From contig CM057228.1 of NCBI GenBank assembly GCA_029891385.1, positions 60,519,783 through 60,583,782 on the forward strand: a stretch of 64,000 nucleotides of DNA. Direction: 5' to 3'. Of this stretch, positions 35,812-45,369 are shown piece by piece; positions within the stretch are counted from its first letter, which is position 1, and each line of letters begins with the position of its first letter. The notes beneath the pieces were generated by a model. That model saw only the letters and a program-made list of their open reading frames with translations. It ran no database searches and had not been told where the DNA came from. The translations under genes and the position numbers were made by a program. This stretch comes from Erythroxylum novogranatense (Eukaryota > Streptophyta > Magnoliopsida > Malpighiales > Erythroxylaceae).

Positions 35812-37209
35812 CAATGGTCAAGGTTCATGCGTGCCCCGTCCCCCCCAAGACTGGCAAAGGCAAACGCGAGGTCGCCAGGCCTTCTGAGGTTGTGAAGCGG
35901 GCGGATAGAGGAGAGGCTAGTTCGCTGGTTGTCCGGCCCGTTGCTTCCCAGCCGCGGAATGCTCAGGCGACGATTTCTGAGCTATTTGCTGCGCCTGCTG
36001 TGGTCGTCCCGCCCGGTCCGATCATGGCTGTGACCGGGGAAGGGGAAGAGGTCGAAAGGCCTCTGAAGAGGAGGAGGAGATTGGTCAAGCTCGCCGACCA
36101 AGCTCCACGCTTGTCTGTGGTAGAAAGATCTGCTCGTCCCTCGGTTGCTGCTTGTCCCTCGGTGGCTGACTGTCCCCTGACAGCTGTTCGTCCTTCGGCG
36201 GCTGAACAGCCTTCCCGTCCTTCCAGCCAATCCAAAGGGAAGGGGAAAGCGGGTGACGCCAGGCAGTGGGAGTCTCTAATCAAACTGCCCAAAGACTGCA
36301 CGACTGCCGACCTCGATGTGTCTCGTCACCTTATGGAAAGGATTACTCCCCCCGCGGACGGGGAGAGATTTGACCAGAAGAGTAATTCAGAGATGGCGGC
36401 TCTCGCTTTGCGTGGTTTCCTGCAAGGCGCAGTAATGTCATTCGAGGCGGTGCAGCGCTTGGAGGTTCTGGACCAGGAGGTTGAAGGCCTTCAGGGGCAG
36501 GTGGAAACGCTGAAGGACAAGCTGTCGGAGGTGGAGGAGGAGAGGGACGTTCTCAAGGCTCAAAATTCCTCTCTGGAGGAGGAGAAGAAAATTCGGGAGG
36601 AAGCGGCCAATGTTTTGAAGGCCCAAGTTGATCTTGAGGAGGAGATGATCGCTGAAAGCTCGGCTTACCAAGGAGGAGCTCGAAAGGGTAAAGGCTATGG
36701 CGGAGAGGAGCAGGCTATCCGGGGAGTATGCGACTTTGAGAGGGCAGTGGGAGTCGGAGAGAGTGCTTAAAGAGAAATCCCTCCGGGATCACGCCCAGAC
36801 TGAGGAGATGCTAAGGAAGGAGCGGGTGGATCACGCCCAAACTGAGGAGGCGCTGAGGAGGGAGCGGGCCTCGACTAAGGAGCAAAGGATCGAGGTGATC
36901 GAGCGATGGCAGAGGCGATTCTTGCGGGAGGAGTGTTTGGAGTACTCCTGCGACCTGGCCATCATGATCTTAAAGAACTGCTATGACGCCTACGTTCCTG
37001 AGGGCTCGGACGGTCCCTCGTTTGATGAGTTTGCCGGGCCGCTGATTCCTAACGCTATTGGTCTTTCTCTAGAGGAAGTAAAAGAGAGAGCCGAGGAGGA
37101 CCGGGGGACTGTCCCTAGGGAGGAGTTGGACCTCAATTCGGAAGAGGAGGACGAGCTTCCTCATGACGACACTTCTGCGGCTGCTCCCTTGGAACCTGCC
37201 CCTGCTTGA
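35812..37209 (+). CDS. Antisense gene of the Tat element, exon 2 (frameshifted)
   Basis: Begins AMVKVHACPVPPK after the inferred 80-bp intron. A Pro/Arg-rich linker has a repeated RPSxAxxPS pattern and a basic KRRRR stretch (residues ~85-95), followed by a long Glu/Lys-rich coiled coil (about 215-290). The frame moves by one base between about 36,646 and 36,770. The downstream frame (36,697-37,209) continues the coiled coil with paired HAQTEE repeats and ends in an acidic tail (SEEEDELPHDD). The continuity of heptad-like content across the shift argues for a single ancestral protein of about 740 residues including exon 1. Antisense open frames opposite are shadows. Confidence 0.6.
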
Positions 37210-37629
37210 CTTTTCCATCTGCTTCCGGGGCTTCCCCTACGTATTCTCCCGGATATTCTCCTTCTCCGTCGGCTGCTTGTAGCTCCCCCTCTCCCCTTTT
37301 GTAGAGCTCACCTGGTCGGGCTTGTGACCAGGATCAATCCATAGAAATAAAATTCTTTTCTTTGAACTGACTCTCCATGTTTTCGGCTCTTCTTTTTCGC
37401 TCATAGTAGTCTAGCTTCTAGTTTGGTAAAGTCGCTTGTAATCGAAGAGCTTACCTGGTCGGTCTTGTGGCCAGGATAAACTTGATATGAATGTACCTTT
37501 GTTTTTGTATTTCATCTTCTCGAAGCTATTTTTTCAAAGTCGATTTTCGTGCTTGTCCTTTGCTTCGGATGCGTATTAGGATTAAGTGTTACGGGCGGTC
37601 GATCGGTGTTGAGGTCGGGTCGTAGTCGG
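37210..37629. other. Spacer between antisense gene and tandem array
   Basis: T-rich and C-rich non-coding sequence with two related phrases, AGCTCACCTGGTCGG near 37,306 and AGCTTACCTGGTCGG near 37,448, which mark an old duplication of about 140 bp. AATAAA occurs at 37,346-37,351. It is likely the 3' UTR of the antisense gene. No gene was seen. Confidence 0.55.
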
Positions 37630-38185
37630 GTCCTAGCTGAGGTCCCGAGGGTCTTGTCTTGGCGACCGGTCGACCTAGTGGGGTCCCAGAGATCCTGTCC
37701 TGGCGACCCAACCGACCGAAGTCGATCTACGGAGATACCGAGCGAGGTCCCAGGGATCTTGTCCTGGCGACCGACCGACCGAAGTCGATCTATGGAGTTA
37801 CCGAGCGAGGTCCTAGGGATCTTGTCCTGGCGACCGACCGACCGAAGTCGATCTATGGAGTTACCGAGCGAGGTCCTGGATCTTGTCTGGCGACCGACCA
37901 ATCAAGTCGATCTATGGAGTTACCGAGCGAGGTCCCAGGGATCTTGTCCTGGCGACCGACCGACCGAAGTCGATCTATGGAGTTACCGAGCGAGGTCCCA
38001 GGGATCTTGTCCTGGCGACCGACCGACCGAAGTCGATCTATGGAGTTACCGAGCGAGGTCCCAGGGATCTTGTCCTGGCGACCGACCGACCGTAGTCGAT
38101 CTATGGAGTTACCGAGCGAGGTCCCAGGGATCTTGTCCTGGCGACCGACCGATCGAAGTCGATCTATGGAGATTTGCCGAGTGAT
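37630..38185. repeat. 63-bp tandem array in the Tat element
   Basis: About eight to nine copies with a 63-bp period (unit phases at 37,769, 37,832, 37,892, 37,954, 38,017, 38,080 and 38,143). The unit contains GACCGACCGACCGAAGTCG and GGGATCTTGTCCTGGCGACC. Because 63 is a multiple of three, several frames on both strands stay open; these are not genes. Arrays in this position are a known trait of Retand/Tat elements. Confidence 0.93.
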
Positions 38186-38375
38186 GGTTGATTGGACTTT
38201 CCATTCTTTTGCCAAACGTAATGTAACTTGTTATTGCCAAGAAATCTGGAACCCCTTTATTGATGATAACGAGGATGCGGGCCGTTAAAAAACCTGCCTG
38301 GCAGGGACAGGAAAAAGGTACCCACATGTATACAAAAATGATAACAAGGAAAGATTAACTAACATAAACACTTAT

Positions 38376-40627
38376 CTATTGGTAGAAAGCTTTCAGGTTT
38401 TGTGAGTTCCATGGCCTTGGTAGAATCTTCCCTTTCTCATCGCTAAGGATGTAAGAACCATGCCCGGCTTGCTTAATCACTCGATAGGGTCCTTCCCACG
38501 TCTGTTCGAGCTTTCCGGGATGCTTTCCAGCCGCCTCGGCCTTTCGTAAGACGTATCCTCCGACCTTTACATCGCTCGACTTAACCCTTCTGTTGTAAAA
38601 CTTGGTCGCCTTTTGCCTGATGGCTTCCGAGCGAGCGGCTGCCCTTTCTCTGTCCTCACTAAGGAGAACGAGCTCGCTCTGCGGGCTTCATCATTTTGCT
38701 CTTCCTCGTAACCCGACACCCTCTGATTAGGCAATGCCTCAATGGAACAGTGGCTTCGCTTCAAGGTCATCCGAAACGGCGTTTCACCTGTGGCCCCGTT
38801 CGGTGTGGTTTTATATGCCCACAATACTTCATCTACTTCTTCTACCCAGGTCTTTCTCCCGTCCAGGCGCTTCTTGAGGGCGTTCATTATCTTTTTGTTG
38901 GTGTTTTCTGCGAGACCGTTACTTTGGGAATGGGCGACCGAAGTTAACCGTAGCTCGATTTTTAGCTGACCGCAGAAATCTCTGAATTTGTCGTTATCGA
39001 ACTGCCGGCCGTTATCTGTGATCAACACCATAGGCATCCCGAAGCGGCATAGTATGTTTTTCTTTATGAAGCTTTCCATTTTCCCCTCGGTTATTGTAGC
39101 GACAGACTCCGCTTCTACCCACTTAGTGAAATACTCTACTGCCACTATCAAGAATTTCTTTTGTCCGGGACCGAGGGGGAAAGGCCCCAGTATATCCATT
39201 CCCCATTGAGCGAAAGGGATAGGATGGCTTACGATCTGCATTCTTATTTCGATCGTCGGTGGTGAGACAATTTCTTTGTTTCTCTGGCAAGCCTCGCACC
39301 GGTCGACCTTTTTCTGGCAATCTTTTCTCATCGTCGGCCAGTAGTACCCCTGTCTGATCAACCGGTGAGCCAACATTCTGCCCCCTATGTGATTTTCGCA
39401 CATCCCTTCGTGGACTTCGGCCATTGCCTGCTCGACTTCTTCCTCATTCAGGCATCGAAGCAGCGGCCAGTCGTAGGACCGCTTATATAGAGCCTCGTTG
39501 ACGACCGTGTATTCGGCCGCCTTCCTCCTTAGCTTCTTGGCCTCTGATGGGTCTTCCGGTTGCTTTCCTTCTAAAAGGTATTGCATGATCGGTTCTGTCC
39601 AGCCCGATCGGTCGGTATTTACATTGAGAACTTCCCCGACCTTCTGAATGCTAGGCCGGTTTAGTCGTTCGACCAGAATATTGTTTACGGCATCACGATC
39701 GGAAGCCATTTTGGAGAGCGCATCCGCCTTAGCATTCTGAGCTCGCTCTATTCTGCTGATTGAATACTGTCCGAAATTACTCAATTCCTGCTTTACCAGC
39801 TCCAGATACTTGATCATGTTATTTCCCTTGGCCTCATACTCCCCGGTGACTTGGCCGACCACCACTTGGCTGTCGCTATATATCTTCAAATGTTTCACCT
39901 CCATCTCCCGGGCTAGTTGGAGGCCAGCTATCAGGGCCTCGTACTCTGCCTCATTATTGGAGGCCTTGAATTCTAGCCGAAGGGCGTATTCCACTTTTTC
40001 TTCCGTATGCGGGCTGATTAGCACTACCCCGGCTCCGCATCCTTCGGCATTGGATGACCCGTCAACGAACAAGTTCCAGGCGGGGAACTGCTCGTCCCTC
40101 GAGCTCGGTTGGCTCATCTCTGCAATGAAATCCGCCAACACTTGTGCTTTAATGGTCGTGCGGGGCTTGTATTGAATATCGAACTCTCCCAGTTCTACCG
40201 CCCACTTTACCAGCCGACCCGAGGTTTCGGGCTTTTGGAGGCACTGCCTGAGGGGTTGATCAGTCCATACCTCAACGGTGTGACTTTGGAAGTAAGGTCT
40301 CAGTTTTCTGGCTGCCATTATCAAAGAGAGTGCTAGCTTCTCTATGGGCGCGTATCGCGTTTCTGGCCCGGTCAACACTTTGCTGACGTAGTAGACGGGG
40401 TGTTGCTCGCCTTCTTCCGAGCGGATAAGTACCGCGCTGATCGACCCTTCCGTGATCGTCAAATATAAAATCAGGGTTTCCCCCTCTGCCGGGCTTTGCA
40501 GAACAGGTGGTCTAGACAAATATTGTTTCAAGTGTTGGAAGGCTTTTTCGCACTCATCTGGCCATTGAAACTGGGTTACATTCGCTTTCCTCAGGACCTT
40601 AAAAAATGGAAGGCACTTGTCTCCCAA
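38376..40627 (-). CDS. Tat pol: RNase H, archaeal-type RNase H and integrase
   Basis: The main open segment is 40,627-38,567 (686 codons). The first RNase H (about 50-165) keeps WTDQPL, but its first catalytic Asp position reads YLTITEG. The second RNase H (about 184-310) has LFVDGSS (D189), NNEAEYEAL, YSDSQ (D252) and NAKADALS (D302). The integrase has zinc-binding H406, H413, C444, C447 and a D478 (GMDILG), D538 (ITDNG), E574 (GLAEN) triad. After about 38,665 the frame shifts; the expected C-terminal region continues in another frame to a stop at 38,376. The start shown is only the open-frame limit, since this is the middle of a polyprotein. Dual RNase H is diagnostic of the Tat lineage. 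Confidence 0.9.
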
Positions 40628-40824
40628 TCTAGAAATGAATCGCTTTCAATAAACTATCCGCTTCGGTCAAGATCTGAACGTCTTTCAAGCATTGTGGCGA
40701 AGGCATCAGATGATGGCCTCAATCTTCTCGGGATTAGCTTCGATTCCCACCGAGTGATCATAAACCCGTGAATTTTCGGATGCCACCCTAAACACGCATT
40801 TTTCGGGTTTAGCTTCATCCGAAT

Positions 40825-41661
40825 TTATTCAAGGTCCGAAGACTTCTTTGAGATCTTGCACATGCTCATGGTTGTCTTACTTTTTACCACCATATCATCC
40901 ACATAAGCTTCCACCGTCCGGCCTATCTGTTGTTTAAAAACTTCTGTGACGAGCCGTTGATAGGTCGCCCCGGTATTTTTCAGGCCGAAAGGCATTACTT
41001 GGTAGCAAAAAGTGCCTTGGTCGGTTATGAAGGCGGTCTTTTCTTCGTCTTCCAGGCTCATTTGGATCTGGTGATAACCCGAGAAGGCATCCAGGAAGCT
41101 GAGCAACTCATGGCCTGAAGTGGAGTCCACTAATTGATCGATCTTAAGCAGCGGAAAGCTGTCCTTTGAACACGCTTTGTTTAGGTCAGTGAAGTCTATA
41201 CACATTCTCCATTTCCCGTTCTTCTTTTTTACCAACACCACGTTGGCGAGCCACTCAGGGTACTTGACTTCTCGGATGAAGCCGGCCTCCAGCAGCTTCG
41301 CCACTTCCTTCTCGATCACCCCCTGTCGTTCTTTGCTGTGGCATCGCTTCTTTTGTCTGATCGGCTTATAGTCATGCCGAATGCCGAGGGAATGAGATGT
41401 GACCGATCGAGAGATTCCGGGCATGTCGTTCGGTACCCAAGTGAAGATCGATTTGTTTTCCACCAGACAGTTGGTGATTTCTTGAACCAGGTCCCCCTGC
41501 AGCTCGGAGCCTAGGTTTGTAAACTTAGAGAGGTCGGCTTTGTCCAGCACGACTCTTTGCGTTTCTTCCACCGAGTTTATTCTTTCCACCTCTTCGTCAG
41601 CTCTCACATCTAGAGAGCTCGTCAGTACTACCGCCCCATCTAATGTCTTCGTCTCTGCCAA
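40825..41661 (-). CDS. Tat pol: reverse transcriptase
   Basis: 278 codons in the same frame as gag-protease, separated from it only by a TAG at 41,683-41,685. RT motifs: WRMCIDFTDLNKACSKDSFP (150-170), FLDAFSGYHQI with D191, MPFGLKNTGATYQR (223-236) and the YVDD active site at 253-256. Soon after, the frame is lost near 40,850, and the thumb/connection region (40,628-40,824) is in broken frames before the RNase H segment. The enzyme would copy the element RNA into DNA in cytoplasmic particles; this copy is defective. Confidence 0.92.
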   Translation of the reverse strand: MAETKTLDGAVVLTSSLDVRADEEVERINSVEETQRVVLDKADLSKFTNLGSELQGDLVQEITNCLVENKSIFTWVPNDMPGISRSVTSHSLGIRHDYKPIRQKKRCHSKERQGVIEKEVAKLLEAGFIREVKYPEWLANVVLVKKKNGKWRMCIDFTDLNKACSKDSFPLLKIDQLVDSTSGHELLSFLDAFSGYHQIQMSLEDEEKTAFITDQGTFCYQVMPFGLKNTGATYQRLVTEVFKQQIGRTVEAYVDDMVVKSKTTMSMCKISKKSSDLE

Positions 41662-41682
41662 GTAGCATTCCCTAGCAATTTT

Positions 41683-43293
41683 CTATTGACCCCTGACAAC
41701 TCCAACTCCGTGGGGTGTCGGAAACTTAATAACCTGGTAGTAAGTGGAGACGACCGATCTGAGGGCATTTTGTGTAGCCCGGCCGATTATCGCATTGTAC
41801 GCCCTATGGAATTTAACAACTAGGAACTCAACGTCCCTTTCTACTTGACAAGGCTTCTGCCCGAACTTCACTTTCAAATTTACCCGAGCGAACGGGTAGG
41901 CTGACACCCCGGTCACTCCCTTGATGGGGCCGTCTGTTGGTAATAGGCTCTCTTCAGGTACTTTCATTTGCTTGAAGGCTTCATAGTACAGCAAGTCGAC
42001 CGAGCTCCCCGTGTCAATCATTACCCGCTTCACCTCGTATCCGTCCATATTCAGGTTTACCACGAGGGCATCGTCATGAGGACAACTTATTCCTTTGAGG
42101 TCAGACTCATCGAATGATATCATTTCGTCGCTCTCCCTCGGCTTTTTGGTGGATTGGTCCCGGTCTACCTGTTTGGCATACCTTTTTCTCCCCTTACTGG
42201 TGGAGCCCCCGGTTGCATTTCCACCGAATATCGTATTAATGACCCCAGCCGGTCGTTCGTCTTGTTGCCCGGTGTTACCATCATTTCTTTCCCTCGATCG
42301 CCCCCTTTCTTCTCGTTGATTATCGGTATTAGTGTTCTGCCTCCCCCCGTCATTCCCGTCATTTCGCCTCCAAGGCGGTCGTCTATTGTTTGGCCGACCT
42401 GTTCTACGCTGATTGTCCCGGTCATTTTGCCCCTGCTTCACAAATCGGCCTAATCTTCCCTTTTGTATGAGGAGTTCAATCTCTTTCTTCAATTGCCAGC
42501 AATCTTCCGTGTCATGGCCGACCTCTTTATGGAAACGGCAATACACACTAGTGTTTCTGTCCTTGTAGGGGGTTTTCATTTTTTCAGGCTCTCGGATAGT
42601 TTCCCCGTTTGCTATGATAGCCGTCAAGACTTCCGCGTATCGTTTATTAAGCGGGGTGAAGTCTTGTTGATTCCAATGTCGGCCGCTCGGCTTTCTCCAG
42701 GTCGACTGGTCTCTCTGTCTTTTGTGAGACTCATCCGTCCTACCACTCGGTCCACGATCATCTGCTCGGCGTTTTGTATTCTTTAACACCTCCTCGAGCT
42801 GAATGTATTTGTCTGCCCGGCATCTGATCTCCTGAATAGATCGGGGCTGATCGAGGGCTAGTGACTTCTTGAACTCCTCGTCCCTCGTATTACTCATAAG
42901 GGCGGCTAGCATAGACGAGCAGGTGAGGTCGGGTACCTCGACCGCCTCATTGTTAAACCGAGTGATGAACTCCCGCAAACTTTCATTCCTTCCTTGGGTG
43001 AGTTGCATCACCTCCAAAGCCGTCTTCTGCGGTCTCTTACTAGTGGCGAATTGATTCAGGAAGAGCGACCTGAAATCCTCGAAGCATGTGATACAGCCCG
43101 GGGGTAAGCTGTTGAACCATCGCCGAGCTCCCTCTTGGAAGGCCGTGCAGAAAGCCTTACATTGGATAGCGTCCGGAACACAATGTAGGCTCATCATGGA
43201 CTGGAAGTGTTGCATGTAGTCCAAAGGGTCGGTCTTCCCGGTATATTTCTCAGGGGTCGGTATCTTTGTTCCGGGCGCTGGGAGGCTATCCAA
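41683..43293 (-). CDS. Tat gag and protease
   Basis: 536 codons. The retrotransposon gag domain (about 25-170) has ARRWFNSLPPG, FLNQFATSKRPQ and ESLREFITRFN. A Cys/His knuckle-like motif, CRFHKEVGHDTEDC, is at 252-265. An Arg/Asn-rich linker follows, then the aspartic protease with IDTGSSVDLL (427-431 DTGSS) and an AIIGR motif near 501. The open frame begins at a TTG and extends upstream without an ATG of its own. The N-terminal part lies in another frame (43,880-43,554, with MNPDIAAVAALAMQ near 43,761), so a frameshift between about 43,300 and 43,554 is likely. It ends at a single TAG before RT. Confidence 0.9.
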   Translation of the reverse strand: MDSLPAPGTKIPTPEKYTGKTDPLDYMQHFQSMMSLHCVPDAIQCKAFCTAFQEGARRWFNSLPPGCITCFEDFRSLFLNQFATSKRPQKTALEVMQLTQGRNESLREFITRFNNEAVEVPDLTCSSMLAALMSNTRDEEFKKSLALDQPRSIQEIRCRADKYIQLEEVLKNTKRRADDRGPSGRTDESHKRQRDQSTWRKPSGRHWNQQDFTPLNKRYAEVLTAIIANGETIREPEKMKTPYKDRNTSVYCRFHKEVGHDTEDCWQLKKEIELLIQKGRLGRFVKQGQNDRDNQRRTGRPNNRRPPWRRNDGNDGGRQNTNTDNQREERGRSRERNDGNTGQQDERPAGVINTIFGGNATGGSTSKGRKRYAKQVDRDQSTKKPRESDEMISFDESDLKGISCPHDDALVVNLNMDGYEVKRVMIDTGSSVDLLYYEAFKQMKVPEESLLPTDGPIKGVTGVSAYPFARVNLKVKFGQKPCQVERDVEFLVVKFHRAYNAIIGRATQNALRSVVSTYYQVIKFPTPHGVGVVRGQ

Positions 43294-43813
43294 GATGTCC
43301 GGAGTGAAAGGAGAGCTGTACTGCGCCGTTGGGCGATCCGGACGAAAGCTCGTAGCTACATGAGTCCTATCATCCGCGATTTTTTCTAGGGCTTCATAGG
43401 GGCGATGATCAGTTGCATAGCTGGTTTGTCGGGCGGCTGCTGTGCAGGTTGCGACTGCAGTATCTGGCGAATCACCAGCTCAGCCGCCTCTTCTATTTGT
43501 TTCCGACTCAGGGCGGCGTGTATGGACGGAGGAGGGTCTGCACCTAATCGGTGCTAGTGATTCGGGGTTGCATGGTGCGCAACGTTATCCTCCACGGCCA
43601 CGCTCTGTTCTTCTTGCTCCAATGCTTGAGGCCGTAGTTGATCGTTAGGATTGGAAGATTCCGTGCGGGAGACGTGTGGTGCAGGCGGCAGAATCGATGG
43701 TAACTGCAAACCGATACGTTGCATCGCCAGAGCCGCAACAGCAGCTATATCGGGGTTCATCGCTGCTGCCTGACTTATTTGCGTGGTTCTAGACGTGGTG
43801 CCCGGAAGTCGGG
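43294..43813 (-). pseudogene. N-terminal part of Tat gag, shifted frame
   Basis: An open frame from the primer-site side encodes an Ala/Pro-rich leader (SILPPAPHVSRTESSNPNDQ) and stops at 43,554. The main gag frame opens upstream of 43,293 with LEKIADDRTHVATSF. The frame difference implies at least one indel between them. The nominal Met at 43,880 lies inside the LTR and is probably not the natural start. Confidence 0.55.
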
Positions 43814-43830
43814 CCCCACGGTGGGCGCCA
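43814..43830 (-). other. Primer binding site
   Basis: On - the sequence TGGCGCCCACCGTGGGG starts two bases inside the 5' LTR. The TGGCGCC start fits complementarity to a tRNA 3' end with CCA; the tRNA identity was not determined. Confidence 0.75.
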
Positions 43831-43832
43831 AT

Positions 43833-44235
43833 TGGTTCTGCTGGATTCTGGCTGAACTGATTGTTGCCATTCTGATCCATGATCCCTATGCTCGTTGAAG
43901 TGGTTCCAACGTAAAATCACCTGCAAAACAAGGAAGGCTTGTCGGGGTTGTGTCCCGATTAGCCCCTCCGACGCTCAAGTAAGTCTTTTGGTGAAGGTGA
44001 GGTAGAATCTGATCATAGAAAAGCAACTAGGTTATGATTTCGTACCTTGATTATGAGAGAAAGCTACCTTATATACGATTCGTAGCTAGGTTTAGGTTTT
44101 ACGTGTTTGCATGGGATATTACCTTCTGCTAATGGGCTATGAATATATGGGCTAGACCCTGGTTAAGCCTTAAGTGTAAGACTGATCGATTGGCCCATGA
44201 GACTGGATTTGGACCCAATGTTGCCGACCCATCCA
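43833..44235 (-). repeat. 5' LTR
   Basis: 403 bp, starting TGGTTCTGCT and ending CCCATCCA on +. In sense orientation it begins TGGATGGG. Confidence 0.95.
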
Positions 44236-44240
44236 CTCTC
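44236..44240. repeat. Target-site duplication CTCTC, right
   Basis: Second copy of the 5-bp target. The mTERF flank continues directly with CATGCCATATTATCTG. Confidence 0.95.
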
Positions 44241-44756
44241 CATGCCATATTATCTGTTGTTAGATCTAAAATTGTCTGCTATTGTTTGTTAACTTGCAGC
44301 TTGTTGTGCCAATAGGAGCAAACGTTTGCACATACAAGGGTCTTGCGGGATTAAATGAATGTATCCACTGGGATACAAAAGCGCGTAAATGCTCGTAGAT
44401 GGGTGGTGGGTTTGAGATTGTTTGCTGTTTAAACTGGTTCTTTTGTTCTTAATTCCTGTACCATATTTTGATTCATAGAGCATGTTTCCCTAAAGGTCAG
44501 TGAGAGAAATTTCCTCGCTTCATAATTAATCAGAATAATTGTTGCAACTAATAATTAGAAGAAATTTACGACTTATAACAAATATAAGTATAATAATAGA
44601 AATTATAACTAATTAAAAATTTAAATAATCATGATAATAATAATAATAATAATAACAAAGATAATAATAAAATTAAAAACAATAATACATTTAATACTAA
44701 TACTTACACATAATAATAACAAGTTTGAATAAATAATCAAAACAGATAATTTTCGT
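44241..44756. repeat. Resumed 3' flank of mTERF copy C
   Basis: Nearly identical to 49,925-50,454 downstream of copy B and to 1-480 inverted. It shows that the LTR element split an existing mTERF copy. No gene was seen. Confidence 0.9.
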
Positions 44757-44955
44757 TATATGGCAGTGTCGCCAGGGCGACGCATCGCCCTAGTGACCCT
44801 GCCCATTTAAGGCAGGATCGCCAGGGCGACGCGTCGCCCTAGTGATCCTGCCCATTTCAGGCAGGGTCACCAGGGCGAGGCGTCGCCCTAGTGATCCTGC
44901 CCATTTCAGGAAGGATCACCAGGGCGACGCGTCGCCCTGGCGACGCTGCCTGAAT
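44757..44955. repeat. GC island I6, four 49-bp units
   Basis: Four tandem units of 48-49 bp. Each has arms like TCACCAGGGCGACG and CGTCGCCCTAGTGA, then TCCTGCCCATTTCAGGCAGG. It is the allelic counterpart of the six-unit island I10. Confidence 0.9.
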
Positions 44956-45334
44956 AAAGAAAATAAAATTTATAATTATAATACTACTACTAATAATAAT
45001 ACATATAGCACAGCGGTTTATGAAATTATTAACCGCGAAGTTAATAACAATTATAATTAATTTCATAATGACTCTATAATAAATTTAATAATAACAATAA
45101 GTAATTTAAAAGTGATTATAATAATGGCAATAAATTTATATAATAATAATAATAATAACAATAAGTGTATGTTCAGATTAATGTATAATAGTTATTATAT
45201 ATTTTTATTTTAGCATTATTATGATTATTATTATTAATATGATGATGAATATTATTAATATTATTATCCTTTGATTTGTTATTATTAGAATTAATAATAA
45301 CAACAATAATTATAGTAATAATAATAAGATTTAG

Positions 45335-45369
<35 letters not shown>

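Larger units (their letters stand above)
33711..44235 (-). mobile_element. Ty3/gypsy Tat-lineage LTR retrotransposon, complete
   Basis: 10.5 kb, read on the - strand. The LTRs (403 and 404 bp, TG...CA) differ at four positions and are flanked by a perfect 5-bp duplication. Sense order: 5' LTR (43,833-44,235), primer site, gag-protease, RT, RNase H, second (archaeal-type) RNase H, integrase, 63-bp tandem array, antisense gene, polypurine tract, 3' LTR (33,711-34,114). Two RNase H domains, an antisense ORF and 3' tandem repeats are known features of plant Tat/Retand-type elements. The coding frame is broken in several places, so this copy is non-autonomous as read. It inserted recently into the 3' flank of mTERF pseudogene C. 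Confidence 0.93.

Noticed and set aside
37512..38327. Several overlapping open frames on both strands
   Set aside because: Produced by a 63-bp tandem repeat whose period is a multiple of three; the peptides are simply repeats of the unit.
43554..43880. Gag start at the Met inside the 5' LTR
   Set aside because: Translation would have to pass through the LTR end and the primer site; a start further inside is more likely, so only the internal part is annotated.
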